Positions 33,436-45,299 of a DNA stretch of 64,000 bases are shown here, piece after piece. Where the stretch lies: NCBI RefSeq assembly GCF_014356525.2, contig NC_052505.1, positions 17,838,885 to 17,902,884 of the forward strand, written 5' to 3'. The DNA comes from Nilaparvata lugens. Its lineage: Eukaryota; Arthropoda; Insecta; Hemiptera; Delphacidae. The notes beneath the pieces are model-generated. The model did no database searches. It was not told the origin of the DNA and saw only the letters and a program-made list of their open reading frames with translations. The stretch's first letter is position 1. Every line of letters begins with the position of its first letter. The translations under genes and the position numbers were made by a program.

Positions 33436-34394
33436 ATACTTATAAAATTCTTATCTCTCTGACTCACTGTTCACGATTTCTGGAAAACTACTGGATTGAT
33501 TGCAACAAAACTTGGAATATAGCTACCTTAAACGTCTAAGGTGCTCACTAAGAAATCTTTTGACAATATTTCAACTCTAAGGGTGGTTTTTAAGGGTTGA
33601 AAGCTCATCTTTCAGCATGTATATTCTTCTTCTCCCAATCTCCTTATTATAACAGAAATGTTCATATCATATTATGTTATTATAGATCTATAATCTACAG
33701 AGAGTACCTCTTCGAAGCAGTTGTTAACTGGCAACTTAATTAATAATTTTGACAGGTTGGCATTAAGTTGATATGACTTCATTAGGTTGGCACCAAGTTG
33801 AAGAACGAATCAAAATTAATTTATCGAGAACAAATTGATTGGCCAAAATTTAACTTGGGCGGAAGAAAGGGGTCATTTATTAAAACGGCCAAATAGCTGT
33901 TGTTCCTTTTCCCAATATTCTACAAAATTCGCTGCAATTGGACTACTATTCTACAGAGCACTTCCAACACATCAATGATTAATCGAATGATTTGACTCAA
34001 TAGTTTTCATGCCAAGTTGTGGCCTAATCTCAAAAACGATTATAACAATGTTGGTAGGATTTAAGGTGCGTACAGACTGTCGCTCTGCTCCGCAACCGAA
34101 CGTCACACCAGCAGAGCGATTGATGATCGACCGGGGAGCAACAGTGGTTCGACCGGGGAACGCGAGAAGATCTAACATCTTCTGTAACGTTCATGATGGA
34201 TGCGTAGCCGGAGCGACTGTGGTTCGATGGTGGTACGAGGGCGGTACGAGGGCGGTACGAGGGAGGAGCGTGCTCGGTGCGGGTTGGAAGCGCGAATATA
34301 TTGTGTACGCAGCTCAAGATTATAAATGGTTCACAAAAATAATATTATCTTTCAATTCCCGAAAGATAATATCTTTCCCCGGGTGCCCTGCTAG
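33436..34394 (+). mobile_element. Helitron-like element with nested MITE
   Basis: After a TATACTTATAAAATTCTTAT start, the body shares GGTTGGCACCAAGTTGAAGA and AGAGTACCTCTTCGAA blocks with 3753-4405 but has a different 3' end: a hairpin (CCCGAAAGATAATATCTTTC then CCCGGG) followed by TGCCCTGCTAG|T. The nested MITE occupies 34064-34314. No coding sequence. Confidence 0.55.
34064..34314 (+). mobile_element. PIF/Harbinger-like MITE, family M1, copy 1
   Basis: Left end AGGTGCGTACAGACTGTCGC, right end GTGTACGCAGCT; three tandem GGTACGAGGGC units near the right end. Flanked by TTA left and CAA right (likely a mutated TWA duplication). Two closer copies lie at 55164 and 55522. Confidence 0.7.
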
Positions 34395-35339
34395 TAATAA
34401 TAATAAAGACCATGATAAACTGTATTGAGTTTGGAAAAGAAGCTGTAGAGTATGTAGGAATAAGCAGAAATGAACTAGTTAGTATTAAATCTGAAAAGCA
34501 AGCTAGACGATGCAGCACTATTCATAACAGAGACTAACTATGTTTTTACCAAAGACTAATTAATTTTCCCAATGTCTCATATTGTTTCAACTTTGAATGT
34601 TTCGTCTGTAGACTACCTTCCTATCTCTATCACTCATATTATTATTTATCAGAAAGGAAGGACCACCTTCCTTTCTCTGTCACTTATATTTTTTTATCAA
34701 AAATTATATTGGATGATTGTTTGTAGACTACTTAATTTTCCCCAATCTCACGCATCTCCCAAACGAATAAATTGGATCACAAGAGATGTCATAAACAGTC
34801 AAGAAGGTGTAATAAAGATACGGTAATTGGGTCGTCAACACACTTTTACAATCACATTTTTTATCATTGCTCCTTACAAGCATCCGCATCACTGACAGGA
34901 AGTATTTTTGATATTTTGACACAATAACAAGAAACGAGAAAACGATAAAACATCCATAAAAAACTCGAGCTTCACAAATCTGTTTCACTCAACAGCGGTA
35001 AACGTGTTTCAACGCTAAAATCAATAATTAACTTCTTTGAAACTGGAATTGGAACAATGTAACTGAAGTTTTGGGAGAGTTTAACGTGCAATAATTGAGT
35101 TGCTAAGACGAAGTTTTATTTGAAGAGAAACTCGGGCTGTGCAGGTGGGCCACAACTTGGAAACGAAATAATTACTTTTTGAGTTGCACCTTTCTAGAGG
35201 GAAGAAAGGACACTATAATGAGTTTCACTTTAAACTGACAGAATTCTTCATTGGAAGCATCAATGCTTCCCATACAATTATTGCAGACAGTTTCAAGAGA
35301 AAATACTTTTAAGTCCGATTCAAAATGAGAATATTATAA
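34395..35339. other. No gene seen
   Basis: AT-rich. Around 34580-34700 a CTACCTTCCTNTCTCT..ATTTTTTTATCA-type unit is duplicated. The dispersed GTTTCACTTTAAACTGACAG motif lies at 35211-35272. Confidence 0.35.
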
Positions 35340-35796
35340 CTGAATAACAAGGTATTGGAGCAGGTGACTCAGCTCACATATCTGGGTTGTGAAATTAGTT
35401 ATAAAGATGAATTGGATGTAGAGAAGAAGGTAGGAAGATTCCAAATGATTTGTGGAAGTATCAGTAGGACATTGGGAAAGAAAGCTACCACAAGCACGAT
35501 AATGAAATTTTATAAGACAATGGCAGCTCCACTACTACTCTATGGTAGTGAATCGTGGGTAACATCAAAGCCACTTGAGAGTAAAGTGCAGGCAGCTGAG
35601 ATGAGATTTCTTCGCAGAACTAAAGGCTGTGACAGAAGAGATCACATCAGGACAGATCACATCAGTTGCATCTTATCGTCAGCAATGGAAAGAGCATGTG
35701 GAACGAATGTCAGCTGATAGGCTTCCTCAAAGAATTTTCAAGTATAAACCGGTAGGCAAAAGAGACATAGGCAGGCCACGAAAAAGATGGCAATGA
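35340..35796 (+). pseudogene. LINE pol C-terminal relic
   Basis: Reads VTQLTYLGCEISYKDELDVE, KFYKTMAAPLLLYGSESWVT and EMRFLRRTKGCDRRDHIRTD, then after a frameshift near 35660 YRQQWKEHVERMSADRLPQR and a GRPRKRWQ stop. This is the pol C-terminus of a non-LTR element, 5'-truncated and frameshifted. Different family from 14523 and 27557. Confidence 0.8.
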
Positions 35797-36051
35797 TCAT
35801 TATATTTATAATGAAATAAAAAAAGTAGATTGTAGTGATGCTTATGATGATATTACATTAGATTATATTGGTGTTATTAATTTATAGATTTTATCTACTA
35901 TTATTTTTTTATTCTAATCACAAACTGAATGTGAGTCGGAACAGGCAATAGTCTAATCCCTGATTGAAAGAAGAAGAAGAAGATATTTTCCAATCGGAAA
36001 TATTATACTGTAACTGGATTCCTACTGCAATAGGCTACTCTAGAGGGTTAA

Positions 36052-36133
36052 GTGTAAGAGAGGGCTGACTGCGCCCTAACTTCACCCTCCTAGGTTTAAA
36101 ATAAAGGCAGTCATTCTATTCTACTCTATTCTA
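36052..36133 (+). repeat. SINE/LINE-like 3' tail with (ATTCT)n
   Basis: GGGTTAAGTGTAAGAGAGGG through CGCCCTAACTTCACCCTCCT to AATAAAGGCA and ATTCTATTCTACTCTATTC. Same family as 498-583. Confidence 0.65.
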
Positions 36134-36865
36134 CAGTATTGCAATAGAAAAACTGCAATATTGAATAGGCGACTGAGAGGAATAGGCACTCGATGATCCT
36201 ACATGAAGAGTTTTTCAGACAATAATAATAATTAAGAGGTTATTCCTATAATCCATCAAAAAATCTAATGCTAACAACATCTCTCTGATAAAGCCTACGA
36301 ACGAACAACCGATAAGATTTTTTGAACAATACCCGGCTACAATACAATTTTTTCCAGAGAAGATTAGAATACATTAAAATTGGAATCATCATTCATTACC
36401 TTCTGAATCATCCTATGAGCTCTAGAACTGTTTAAGAACCTTAAACTGTTTATTATTTAAGTATTTATTACAGAATGAGTCATTCAACTAGTCAAGTAGA
36501 AAGAGATTGAATTCAAGATTGTCTCCATCAACATCACACTTCAATAAATGTCTAGAATTTTCTCAAACAGTTCCTTTAATCCCTCAACTATCTTCCTGAT
36601 ATATAACGATATCCACATTATGTCGACATAAAAGGTGAATCTCACCATAGTCCACTCCTTTATGTCACTAGTGCTCTCTCTCTCACTTTTTTCATTTTTC
36701 ACTTTCCTCTTTTTTCTTATTGTATCCTTTCCACTGATTCAAATTAGAAAGAAATTTTTTTTTCTTCTTTCTTTCATTCGCTATTTGGAAGTTTTTTATT
36801 ATTTAGTGAAATTAGTTCTTTTTATCTTATAATCTTTGTTGTACAATGTTTTAGTTTTACTTAGA

Positions 36866-36934
36866 ATTGTATTGGAGGGTTAAGTGTAAGAGAGGGCCGG
36901 CTACGCCCTAACTTCGCCCTTCTAGGTTTTTAAT
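36866..36934 (+). repeat. SINE/LINE-like 3' tail, left part (split by LINE)
   Basis: GGAGGGTTAAGTGTAAGAGA through CGCCCTTCTAGGTTTTTAAT; its continuation AATAAAGGCAGCTAATCAATC lies at 37398-37430. The break is exactly the 11-bp target duplication of an inserted LINE. Confidence 0.75.
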
Positions 36935-37389
36935 CTTCTTCTTCTCTAAGTACCGTCTCCATTTCGGAGGTTGGCATTCATCATGGCGATTTTTACCTTG
37001 TTCACAGCCGCTCTAAATAGGTCATTGGTTGTGCAATTAAACGCTTCCCTCAGGTTTCTCAACCAAGACATTCTCCTGCGTCCCACCGAGCGCTTACCAA
37101 CTATTTTACCTTGGATTATGAGGTGCAGAATCATGTACTTGGGTCCTCTCATAATGTGTCCAAGGTAAGTCAACTTTCGTATTTTAATGTCACGCACAAT
37201 ATCTAGTTGCTTACCCCCATTCTTCTGAGAACTTCTACGTTCGTGACTCTATCTGTCCACGATATACGGAGTATCCGCCGGTAGCTCCACATTTCAAATG
37301 CTTGAAGTCTGGTCTCACATTCTCTATTTAGTGTCCATGCTTCCAACCCATACAAGAGAACAGGGAACACATAGCACCTCAAGAGACGG
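36935..37389 (-). pseudogene. 5'-truncated LINE insertion with 11-bp target duplication
   Basis: AGGTTTTTAAT is present on both sides (36924-36934 and 37390-37400). On the minus strand the insert encodes YVFPVLLYGLEAWTLNRECE, EMWSYRRILRISWTDRVTN and, after a frameshift near 37215, RDIKIRKLTYLGHIMRGPKY and GRRRMSWLRNLREAF, ending NGDGT-stop and a short GAAGAAGAAG tail. It is 455 bp, a typical 5'-truncated target-primed insertion, and it splits the SINE-like tail. Related in sequence to the relic at 14523. Confidence 0.85.
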
Positions 37390-37540
37390 AGGTTTTTAAT
37401 AAAGGCAGCTAATCAATCAATCAATCAATCTTTCTCTCTCTCTCTTTCTTACTTTTTTTTTCTTTCTCTCTCTCTCTCACACACACACACAACCACAAAA
37501 ACTCTCTCTCTCTATCTCTATCTCTCCCACTCTCTACATC
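37390..37540 (+). repeat. SINE tail remainder with (AATC)n and CT-rich run
   Basis: AATAAAGGCAGCTAATCAATCAATC and then CT, CA and TCTA microsatellites. The (AATC)n tail matches those in the 40-42 kb array. Confidence 0.7.
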
Positions 37541-37763
37541 TTCAGTATTGTTCTGAAGTAATAAAGTAAGTTATTGTTATTGTTAGTAAGTTTGAGTTTC
37601 TTTTTTTTTCAATTTTCCACTATTGATACAGTATTTTTCTGTTCAGAGATGATTTAGTGAAGTATTCTTATTCAATTTGGTTTTAAAATTTTCTAAATTC
37701 TACACATGGAAATTACTGAGATATTGCAATTGTCCAAATGCTAATGAATAATTAATTATTATT

Positions 37764-37961
37764 AAACGAGAATCCAAATTAATCAATCATTGCTGTAATC
37801 AACCCTGAAGACTTCTGCTACTGTCAGCCCGGGCTGACAAATAATTTTTGAAGAGTAGCGCTCATTGAATTTGCATCTAGCTGTTTTACCCTGTTGTCAA
37901 TATTTTTGCAGTAGCAAAAGTCTTCGGGGTTAATCACAGCATTTAATTTGAATTTTCGTTT
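37764..37961. mobile_element. Fold-back MITE
   Basis: Outer ends AAACGAGAATCCAAATTAAT and ATTTAATTTGAATTTTCGTTT are inverted. An inner dyad (ATCAACCCTGAAGACTTCTG against AAAAGTCTTCGGGGTTAATC) extends the fold to about 60-bp arms around CAGCCCGGGCTGAC. One end of the same family appears at 7783-7799 and 44405-44435. Confidence 0.65.
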
Positions 37962-38149
37962 AATAATTATTATTTTCTAAATTCCAAATTCCTTGTTCAT
38001 ATATATCTTGGGTTCGAAATTGGACAAAAATTATGAAGTAAAAAAAAAACCTATTTTGAACAATTTCTATCTAAATTTGGGGAAGGGACCGTTTTGGTCT
38101 GTTGTTTTTCCCCAATCATTCATAATACTGAGAATGATATAGTATGTTT

Positions 38150-38222
38150 TAATGTATGAATAAATAAATTGTTTGTAATCATAAAGTCCACTCTGCCTCA
38201 CCTGATGATCGATCACATAATC
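38150..38222 (+). repeat. Direct repeat flanking Helitron C, left
   Basis: AATAAATAAATTGTTTGTAA through CACCTGATGATCGATCACAT is repeated at 39429-39500. The two copies bracket Helitron C. Confidence 0.7.
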
Positions 38223-38241
38223 TTTTATCTTCTTCTATCTA

Positions 38242-39426
38242 TCTATATAAAAGCGAAATGGCACTCACTCACTGACTGACTGACTCACTCACTCGCAGAA
38301 CTAAAAATCTACCTGACCAAAAAGGTTCAAATTTGGTATGTATGTTCAGTTGGCCCTTTAGAGGCACACTAAGAAATCTTTTGGCGATATTTTAAGGGTG
38401 GTTTTTAAGCATTTAAAGTTCTTTCAGCATGTATATTCTACTTATTCCAATATCTTAAAATTATTATAATTGAAATGCCTAAATATCGATTTATCCAGTA
38501 CCTCCTAAATACCTATTTAGGAAGTCCTGATTTATCGCGGAAAAATTGATTGGGTACTGCTGCTTCAATCAGAGCTATTCCTGGGAATATTATTATATTA
38601 CTAGCCGTCAGGCTCGCTTCTGTCGCCATATCCGTTTAGTCTGGACCCCCGACTGGATCAGCCTAACATATGATAAAAATATGACATAACATTTCAAATT
38701 TGGTAGGTGTGTTCAGTTGGCTCTTTAGAGGGCGCAATAAGAACGGATTTGGAAAAATTTCCAAAGATACGCCCAAAATCTTCGTTTTCTCAGCTGCGTT
38801 TTTCAGCATTTCTGCGTTTAAAGTTGCGTTTTCTCAGCTTTATCGAGAACAAATAAACAGAAAATGTTCAAATTTACTACAGAAGCTCAGCTGAGGTGCA
38901 ATAATGTTGTGTTAGAAGGAATTTGAAATAACGCCAAAGATACGCCCAAAATCTGCGTTTTCCAGCGTATTTTTGCGCTTTCTCAGCTTTATCGAGAACA
39001 AATGAACAGAAAATGTTCAAATTTACTACAGAAGCTCAGCTGGGGTGCAATAATGTTGTGTTAGAAGGAATTTGAAATAATGCCAAAGATACGCCCAAAA
39101 TGAGCTATTTCTCAGCTTTTCTGCCCTTTCCTCACCTTTTTCAATAATTGATGGAAATATATTAAAAAAAATTCAGTACACAGGTTTAGCTGAGGTGGAA
39201 GAATTTTGTTCGCCAAAGATACGCCGATATAGTAACAGGTGTTTTTCGAGATCAAATTGACATAATACGTTAAAATTCTCGGTGGAGAGGTTCCGCTGAG
39301 GTCTACATGCAGGCGAGCGAAGCGAGCCCGCTGATCTCATTTTTGGACGATCCAGTCGGGGGTCCAGCAGGGGGCGGAGCCCCCCGGCTAGATGGATATG
39401 GCGAGCGAAGCGAGCCTGCTGGCTAG
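38242..39426 (+). mobile_element. Helitron-like element C (1.19 kb) with internal tandem repeats
   Basis: A|TCTATATAAAAGCGAAATGG start; end GGCGAGCGAAGCGAGCCTGC then TGGCTAG|T. An inverted copy of the 3' end lies inside at about 38600-38640. The middle (about 38740-39130) holds three diverged units of about 149 bp, each with AAAGATACGCCCAAAAT and CAAATTTACTACAGAAGCTC. Non-coding. Confidence 0.7.
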
Positions 39427-39428
39427 TT

Positions 39429-39500
39429 AATGTATAAATGAATAAATTGTTTGAAATCATGAAGTCCACTCTGCCCCACCTGATGATCGATCACATAATA
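39429..39500 (+). repeat. Direct repeat flanking Helitron C, right
   Basis: Copy of 38150-38222 (AAATGAATAAATTGTTTGAA through CACCTGATGATCGATCACAT). Confidence 0.7.
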
Positions 39501-39519
39501 TATTACGATCAATACTTAC

Positions 39520-39905
39520 GAATAAAAGCAGACCAACTCATTCAACCAGTTCTGCAGTTTGAATTGAATTCACTCATAGTCAATGACAAGTATTTATTTT
39601 GTTAATATAATTCATGACTTTACAATGATAATTGCACCACGAATATATCAATATAATTGTCATCATAAATCCGCGGAAATCAACGCGGTCGGCCTATTAG
39701 TCACTCATCAGCGGTTTCATGTCGGTTGAACGACGTGTAAATATTAGATGTGATTCCGCTCTCCAAATTCTCATCATCACTAACGTCAAATTGTCAGCAA
39801 TCCAGTTATGAATAACAGCAGAGCTAACCATTCAACCAATGCTGCCAGTTTGCAGTGGATTTAGTCATAGTCAATGATGAGTATTTATTTTGTTAATACG
39901 TTGGC
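39520..39905 (+). repeat. Roughly 280-bp spaced duplication
   Basis: AATAAAAGCAGACCAACTCATTC through ACAAGTATTTATTTTGTTAAT near 39522-39606 recurs with changes at 39812-39899. Old duplication; no gene. Confidence 0.5.
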
Positions 39906-39939
39906 AGTTAATCATGATTTGGATGATTGAAGAGAATGA

Positions 39940-42050
39940 GAATGAGTAAGAGAGAAAGAGAAAGAGAGATAGTGATAGGAGAAGAAAGATGAAAGAACTG
40001 AGAGAGAGAGAGTGTGTGTGTGTGTGTGAGAGAGAGAGAACGTGAGAGAGAGGGAGAGAGAGATTGATTGATTATTCGCCTTTATTAGGGCGGAGCTAGG
40101 ACTCCTGGTCCTCTCTGCCACACCCCCCTTAGAGATAGAACGAGAGAGAGTGAACTAGAGATAGAGAGAACGAGAGAGAGAGAATAAGAAAGAGGGAATG
40201 AGTGAGAGGGAACGAGAGAGAGAGAACAAGAGAGATTGATTGATTGAGTACTTTATTTATGTAGATTACAATATATATACTGGCTTATAAACGTATATAC
40301 AATAGCTTACAATACAGCAAAATTATAGATGAATTTACAAAATATAAATTAAGAAAATAATTATTGAGCTGTATTGAGGTGCGTACAGATATACGCGCCG
40401 CGAACATGAGCAATTCACTTTTAATCAGCTGATTATATATGTATTTTTACAGAAAAAGTAAGATACAGATATAAAAAGCTTGGCATCAGCTGATTAAAAG
40501 TGAATTGCTCATGTTCGCGGCGCGTAAATCTGTACGCACCTTATGATATGTAAAAAAGCAATTTGCAATAACTATAGATAATATAGATAATATTGTTATG
40601 CATCTACATAAATTGGCGGAGCTTTGGACATATCATTGTCAATTCTTCGGAAAGAATATTCCAAGTATCCTTCCCACTAACTCTCTACCAAAGAGAGAGA
40701 GAGACAGAACGAGAGAGAGTGAACTGAAGATAGAGAGATCTAGACAGAGAGAATGATTGATTGAGTACTTTATTTATGTAGATTACAATATATACTGGCT
40801 TTTACACTTATATACAATAGCTTACAATACAGCAAAATTATAGATGAATTTACATAATATAGACTAAGAAAATGATTTTTCAACTGCCTATGATATGAAA
40901 AAAGCAAATTGGTAATAGCTATAGATAATAATTATTGTTATGCATCTACATAAATTGGCGGAGCTTTCGACATATCAATGTCCATTCTTTGGAAAGAATA
41001 TTCGAAGTATCAACTAACTCTCTACCAAAAACTCTCTACGTGAGAGAGAGGGAGAGATTGATTGATTGATTATTCGCCTTTATTAGGGCGGAGCTAGGAC
41101 TCCTGGTCCTCTCTGCCACACAACCCTTAGAGAGAGAGAAGGAGAGAGAACGAGAGAGAGTGAACTAGAGATGGAGAGAACGAGACAGAAGGAACAAGAG
41201 AGAGAGAAGAGAGAGGGAAGAATAGAGATGAAGATTGATTGATCGATTGATTACTTTATTTATGTAGATTACAATATATACTGGCTTATACACTTATATA
41301 CAATAGCTTACAATACAGCAAAATTATAGATGAATTTACATAATATAGACTAAGAAAATGATTTTAGAACTGTATATGATATAAAAGCAATTTGTAATAT
41401 AATAACTATAGATAATAGTTATATTGTTATGCATCTACATAAATTGGCGGAGCTTTGGACATATATCAATGTCCATTCTTCGGAAAGAATATTAAAAAAA
41501 AATCCTCCCCACTAACTCTCTACCAGAGAGGGAGAGAGAAATTGATTGATTGATTATTCTCCTTTATTAGGACGGAGCTAGGACTCCTGGTCCTCTCTGC
41601 CACACAACCCTTAGAGAGAGAGAACGAGAGAAAATGAGAGAGAGTGAACTGGAGATAGAGAGAACGAGTGAGAGAGAACGAGACAGAAGGAACAAGAGAG
41701 AGAGAGAGAGAGTGAGCGAAGGAGAGAGAGAAGAGAGAGGGAAGTATAGAGATAAAGATTGATTGATTGATTGATTACTTTATTTATGTAGATTACAATA
41801 TATACTGGCTTATACACTTATATACAATAGCTTACAATACAGCAAAATTATAGATGAATTTACATAATATAGACTAAGAAAATAATTATTGAACTGTATA
41901 TGATATGAAAAAAGCAATTTGTAATAACTATAAATAAAATAGATAATAATATTGTTATGCATCTACATAAATTGGCGGAGCTTTGGACATATCAATGTCC
42001 ATTCTTCGGAAAGAATATTCGAAATATCCTTCCCACTAACTCTCCACCAA
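39940..42050 (-). repeat. Amplified array of SINE-like tails and (GA)n
   Basis: Two minus-strand units, each ending AATAAAG plus (AATC)n, alternate with GAGAGA tracts. Unit A (TTATGTAGATGCATAACAAT to CTACATAAATAAAGTAC) ends near 40240, 40751, 41236 and 41757. Unit B (GGCAGAGAGGACCAGGAGTC to CCTAATAAAGGCGAATAATC) lies near 40062, 41051 and 41540. The spacing of about 490-520 bp indicates tandem amplification of a composite unit, not independent insertions. No coding sequence. Confidence 0.75.
40377..40541. mobile_element. 165-bp fold-back MITE inside one array unit
   Basis: Arms of 57 bp (40377-40433 and 40485-40541; AGGTGCGTACAGATATACGC outermost) differ at about one position. The other three units of the array lack it: they read GAACTGTATATGATATG where this unit is interrupted, so the insertion postdates the amplification. 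The outer AGGTGCGTACAG end is shared with family M1. Confidence 0.85.
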
Positions 42051-42148
42051 AACGTAAATTTCATTAATTCAACTCAGGATTTATTTAAATATGGAATTAT
42101 TGTAAAAGTTTCAATTAATATGAAGATTCAAGAGAAAAAAATAGAAAA

Positions 42149-42817
42149 TTAGCCGTCAGGCTCGCTTCGCTATCCATATCCGTCTAGCCAGGGAGCTCCG
42201 CCCCCTGGACCACCGACTGGATCGTCCAAGAATGAGACGCTTCGCTCGCCTGCATTTTTCATTTGTAGGACGATCATATGTTAGGACGATCCAGTCAGGG
42301 GCCCAGACTAAACATCTGGCTAAACGGATATGGCGAGCGAAGCAAGCCTGACGGCTAGTAATATAATATTCCCAGGAATAGCTGTGATTGAAGTAGCAGT
42401 GCCCAATCAATTTTTCCGCGATAAACGCATTTCAATCTTCAACTTGGTGCCAACCTAACAAAGTCAACTCAACTTAATGCCAACCTGACAAAATTATTAA
42501 TTTAGTTACCAGTTAACAATACTGTTTTGAAGAGGTACTCTCTCTAGATTATAGTTCTATATTAACATATGATATGGACATTTTTCAATTATAATTAAGA
42601 GAAAAAGAAGAATATTCATGCTAAAAGACGAACTTTAAACCCTTAAAAACCACCCTTCAAGTTGAAATATTGCCAAAAGATTTCTTAGTGAGCCTCTAAA
42701 GGGCCAACTGATATAACCTACCAAATTTGAACGTTTTTGATCCGGTAGATTTTTAGTTCTGCGAGTGAGTGAGTCAGTCAGTCAGTGAGTGAGTGCCATT
42801 TCGCTTCTATATATAGA
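42149..42817 (-). mobile_element. Helitron-like element B (669 bp)
   Basis: On the minus strand: A|TCTATATATAGAAGCGAAATGG start, end GCCTGACGGCTAA|T. It contains GTTGGCACCAAGTTGAAGAT, AGAGTACCTCTT and the internal inverted 3' end copy. Same family as 3753-4405. Confidence 0.7.
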
Positions 42818-42867
42818 TTAATAAAGTAAAATAATTATATAAGTAAGGAAGATCAAATCATTTATTA

Positions 42868-42881
42868 TTAGAGAGAGAGAT

Positions 42882-42912
<31 letters not shown>

Positions 42913-42983
42913 TGAGAGAGAGAACAAGACAGAGTGAGTGAAGGGGAAAGAGAAGAGAGAGAGAGAGGGAAGAAGAGAGATAA

Positions 42984-43022
<39 letters not shown>

Positions 43023-43030
43023 AGAGGGTG
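42868..43030. repeat. (GA)n microsatellite
   Basis: GAGAGA runs with GTGAGA and GAAGAG interruptions. Confidence 0.9.
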
Positions 43031-43346
43031 TGAGCGAATGAGAAGCTATGAATTTGAGAGACGTGAGATCTGTCGGAGAGTAATCATATCCGAATTTGGT
43101 GTACAGTGGTTTGAATTTGGATCAGTCAAATATTTGCGTCAAGTTCAATCACTTTACATCATGCAGTCAGCATCCTCTTATGAATAAGATCAAAGCTCCC
43201 CTTCTAACCAATAATGACAGAACGAAGTGAAACTCACTCTGCAATCTCAGGTTCATAGATTCAGTTAATACCTTGATCTTGAACTTGCTAAGACATCTCT
43301 CCGGAATTGAAGTTGTATTTTGCGAAAAATAGATATCATCTAAGAA

Positions 43347-43540
43347 CTAACAGGTAACCCGTGCTCCTCAAGGGCCTTATTAAAACTTGACCTACTGAAA
43401 TCTAGAAGGATTGAAAATAGGTCTATAACCATCCTCTGTAAATGAAGAATCTATATGCAAAATTTCAAGTCAATCAGTACTGTAGTTCAGATGATGATGC
43501 GTCATTCGTGAATAACCTATCCCGTACGGGTACAAGCCGA
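43347..43540 (-). mobile_element. Helitron-like H2 3' end fragment
   Basis: On the minus strand CCCTTGAGGAGCACGGGTTACC then TGTTAGT ends a body with TGCATATAGATTCTTCATTT and GGTTATAGACCTATTTTCA, matching 2080-2477. Truncated. Confidence 0.5.
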
Positions 43541-43581
43541 TTCTTTCTTTCATTATATTACAGATATTATTGAAACAGTAA

Positions 43582-44721
43582 GGCCCCGTTTCACCAAACT
43601 TGGTCAAGGCATTTGAACATGGTCAAAGTCTATCGGCTGATTAAATCAGAAATAATTCGTTCCACCAACACCAGTTACGTTTGACCACGGTCAATCCGAT
43701 GGTTAAGTTTGACTGCCGCCGAACGGGCGATTAAATTATTTGAACACGGTCAAAAGACTGGTTCCATCAATACCTTGCTTATTTCCTTGTGGGTTATGTT
43801 TTTGACACAATCAAAGTTTTTAGTGCGATTTAAATCAATCGCACTAAAAAGTTTTTAGTGCGATTGATTTAGTTGTAGTAAGTTATTTATTAGGTTCGTT
43901 CTTGGAATCTTTTAATTAGTAAATTATTATAGTATAAAAGATAAAGGAGGATTTTGAAAAGGATTTTTGAAAAATTTGCTTTACTCTTTTATTACACAGT
44001 AGGCCTATGCTATTCAATCCTTACATCAACCAATGTATCTCATTAGAATTGGAATGTTCTTTTTTCATAAAAAATTGTCAAAACTGATGGTGATTTGTAA
44101 ATCTCTTTATACGAGAGTGTTCAATTCATATTTGAAATATTATTATAAATTATCATAGATGTGCGACTATACAAAACGTCTGTGCCAGGGGCGTGTATAG
44201 GAAGGGAATCTAGGGGGCCCGCCCCGAAATAATGAATATGAAGAAAAATCAGTACAGTAATTACAGAAAAAATACAGTAATATGAATTTTTGACGGAATG
44301 ACGGTAAAGTAAAAAGGGCATTCAGCGTAAATTACCCTCTGACTGATATTAAACTGACAGCAAAACTGATATTAAGTATCATGGGGTACCATATTTATTA
44401 TATTACAGCATTTAATTTGGATTTTCGTTTAACATTAATTATTAATTCATTAGCATTCGAATAATTGCAATATCTCAGTAACTTTCATCCATCAAAATCA
44501 GATGCAGCCAATAGCAAGCCAGCAAACATGTTGGCCAGCTTCAGAAAAGTACAGCTACAAGAGTTGACCATGAACAGATTCGACCGACGGAGTTTTGATC
44601 AATCCCGAGGTTGGTGGAACAGTAAACAGTTGTATGTTTGAACGAGTGATCAAATTTTGACTATGGTCTAATTATTGACCATGGCTAGACTATATTTGAT
44701 CAAGGTTGGTGGAACGGAGCA
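43582..44721. mobile_element. PIF/Harbinger-like non-autonomous element (1.14 kb)
   Basis: Left end GGCCCCGTTTCACCAAACTT, right end (reverse) TGCTCCGTTCCACCAACCTT, imperfect inverted repeats flanked by TAA (43579-43581 and 44722-44724). Repeated TTTGACCATGGTCAAA-like motifs occur near both ends (for example 43605-43760 and 44590-44705). The interior carries a GATTGATTT/AAATCAATC hairpin and a fragment of the 37764-type MITE. No transposase ORF. Confidence 0.7.
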
Positions 44722-45299
44722 TAAGTTGTTAATATTGCAAAATTATCTGCCTTTTTAGGAAAACTCTCTTGATAAGTTTTGAAAGATTTTCTGCTACGTA
44801 AACCTTGGATAATGAGATTTACTTTAGACCGTTTTCCAAGATGTTGCAATAACGCAATTTCCTTCTATAACGTTATTATTCATCATTGACAGCCACTCTC
44901 CCTTTAAAATCATAGTTTCCTTGGTCAAGTTCAGAAAGCTCAATAATTTGAAAGTCAATTCATTGTATTCTTAGATTTAATGGTAAGCATTGTATCATTT
45001 ATTAGGGATGTTCAAAGTTTAAAATGAATCTCAGAATTATTATTAGCTAATTTGTGGGTTCCATCTAAAAGCCCGTTGTGAAGGAACTACGAACTGGGAT
45101 TTGGACAATTCATTCATTCTTGAGACTCGAGATTGACATTATTTCATATTATTTGACAAAGAATCCTATTCAAAATGTAACAGTAATGCATTTTAAATGA
45201 ACGAAACAGTAAGCAGAGACTATGACCTGGTTGCAAAATTGTCTAAAAAGCCTAACCGTTGTAAAATGACGGCATCCAACGGAACCAATAGTCTAACAA

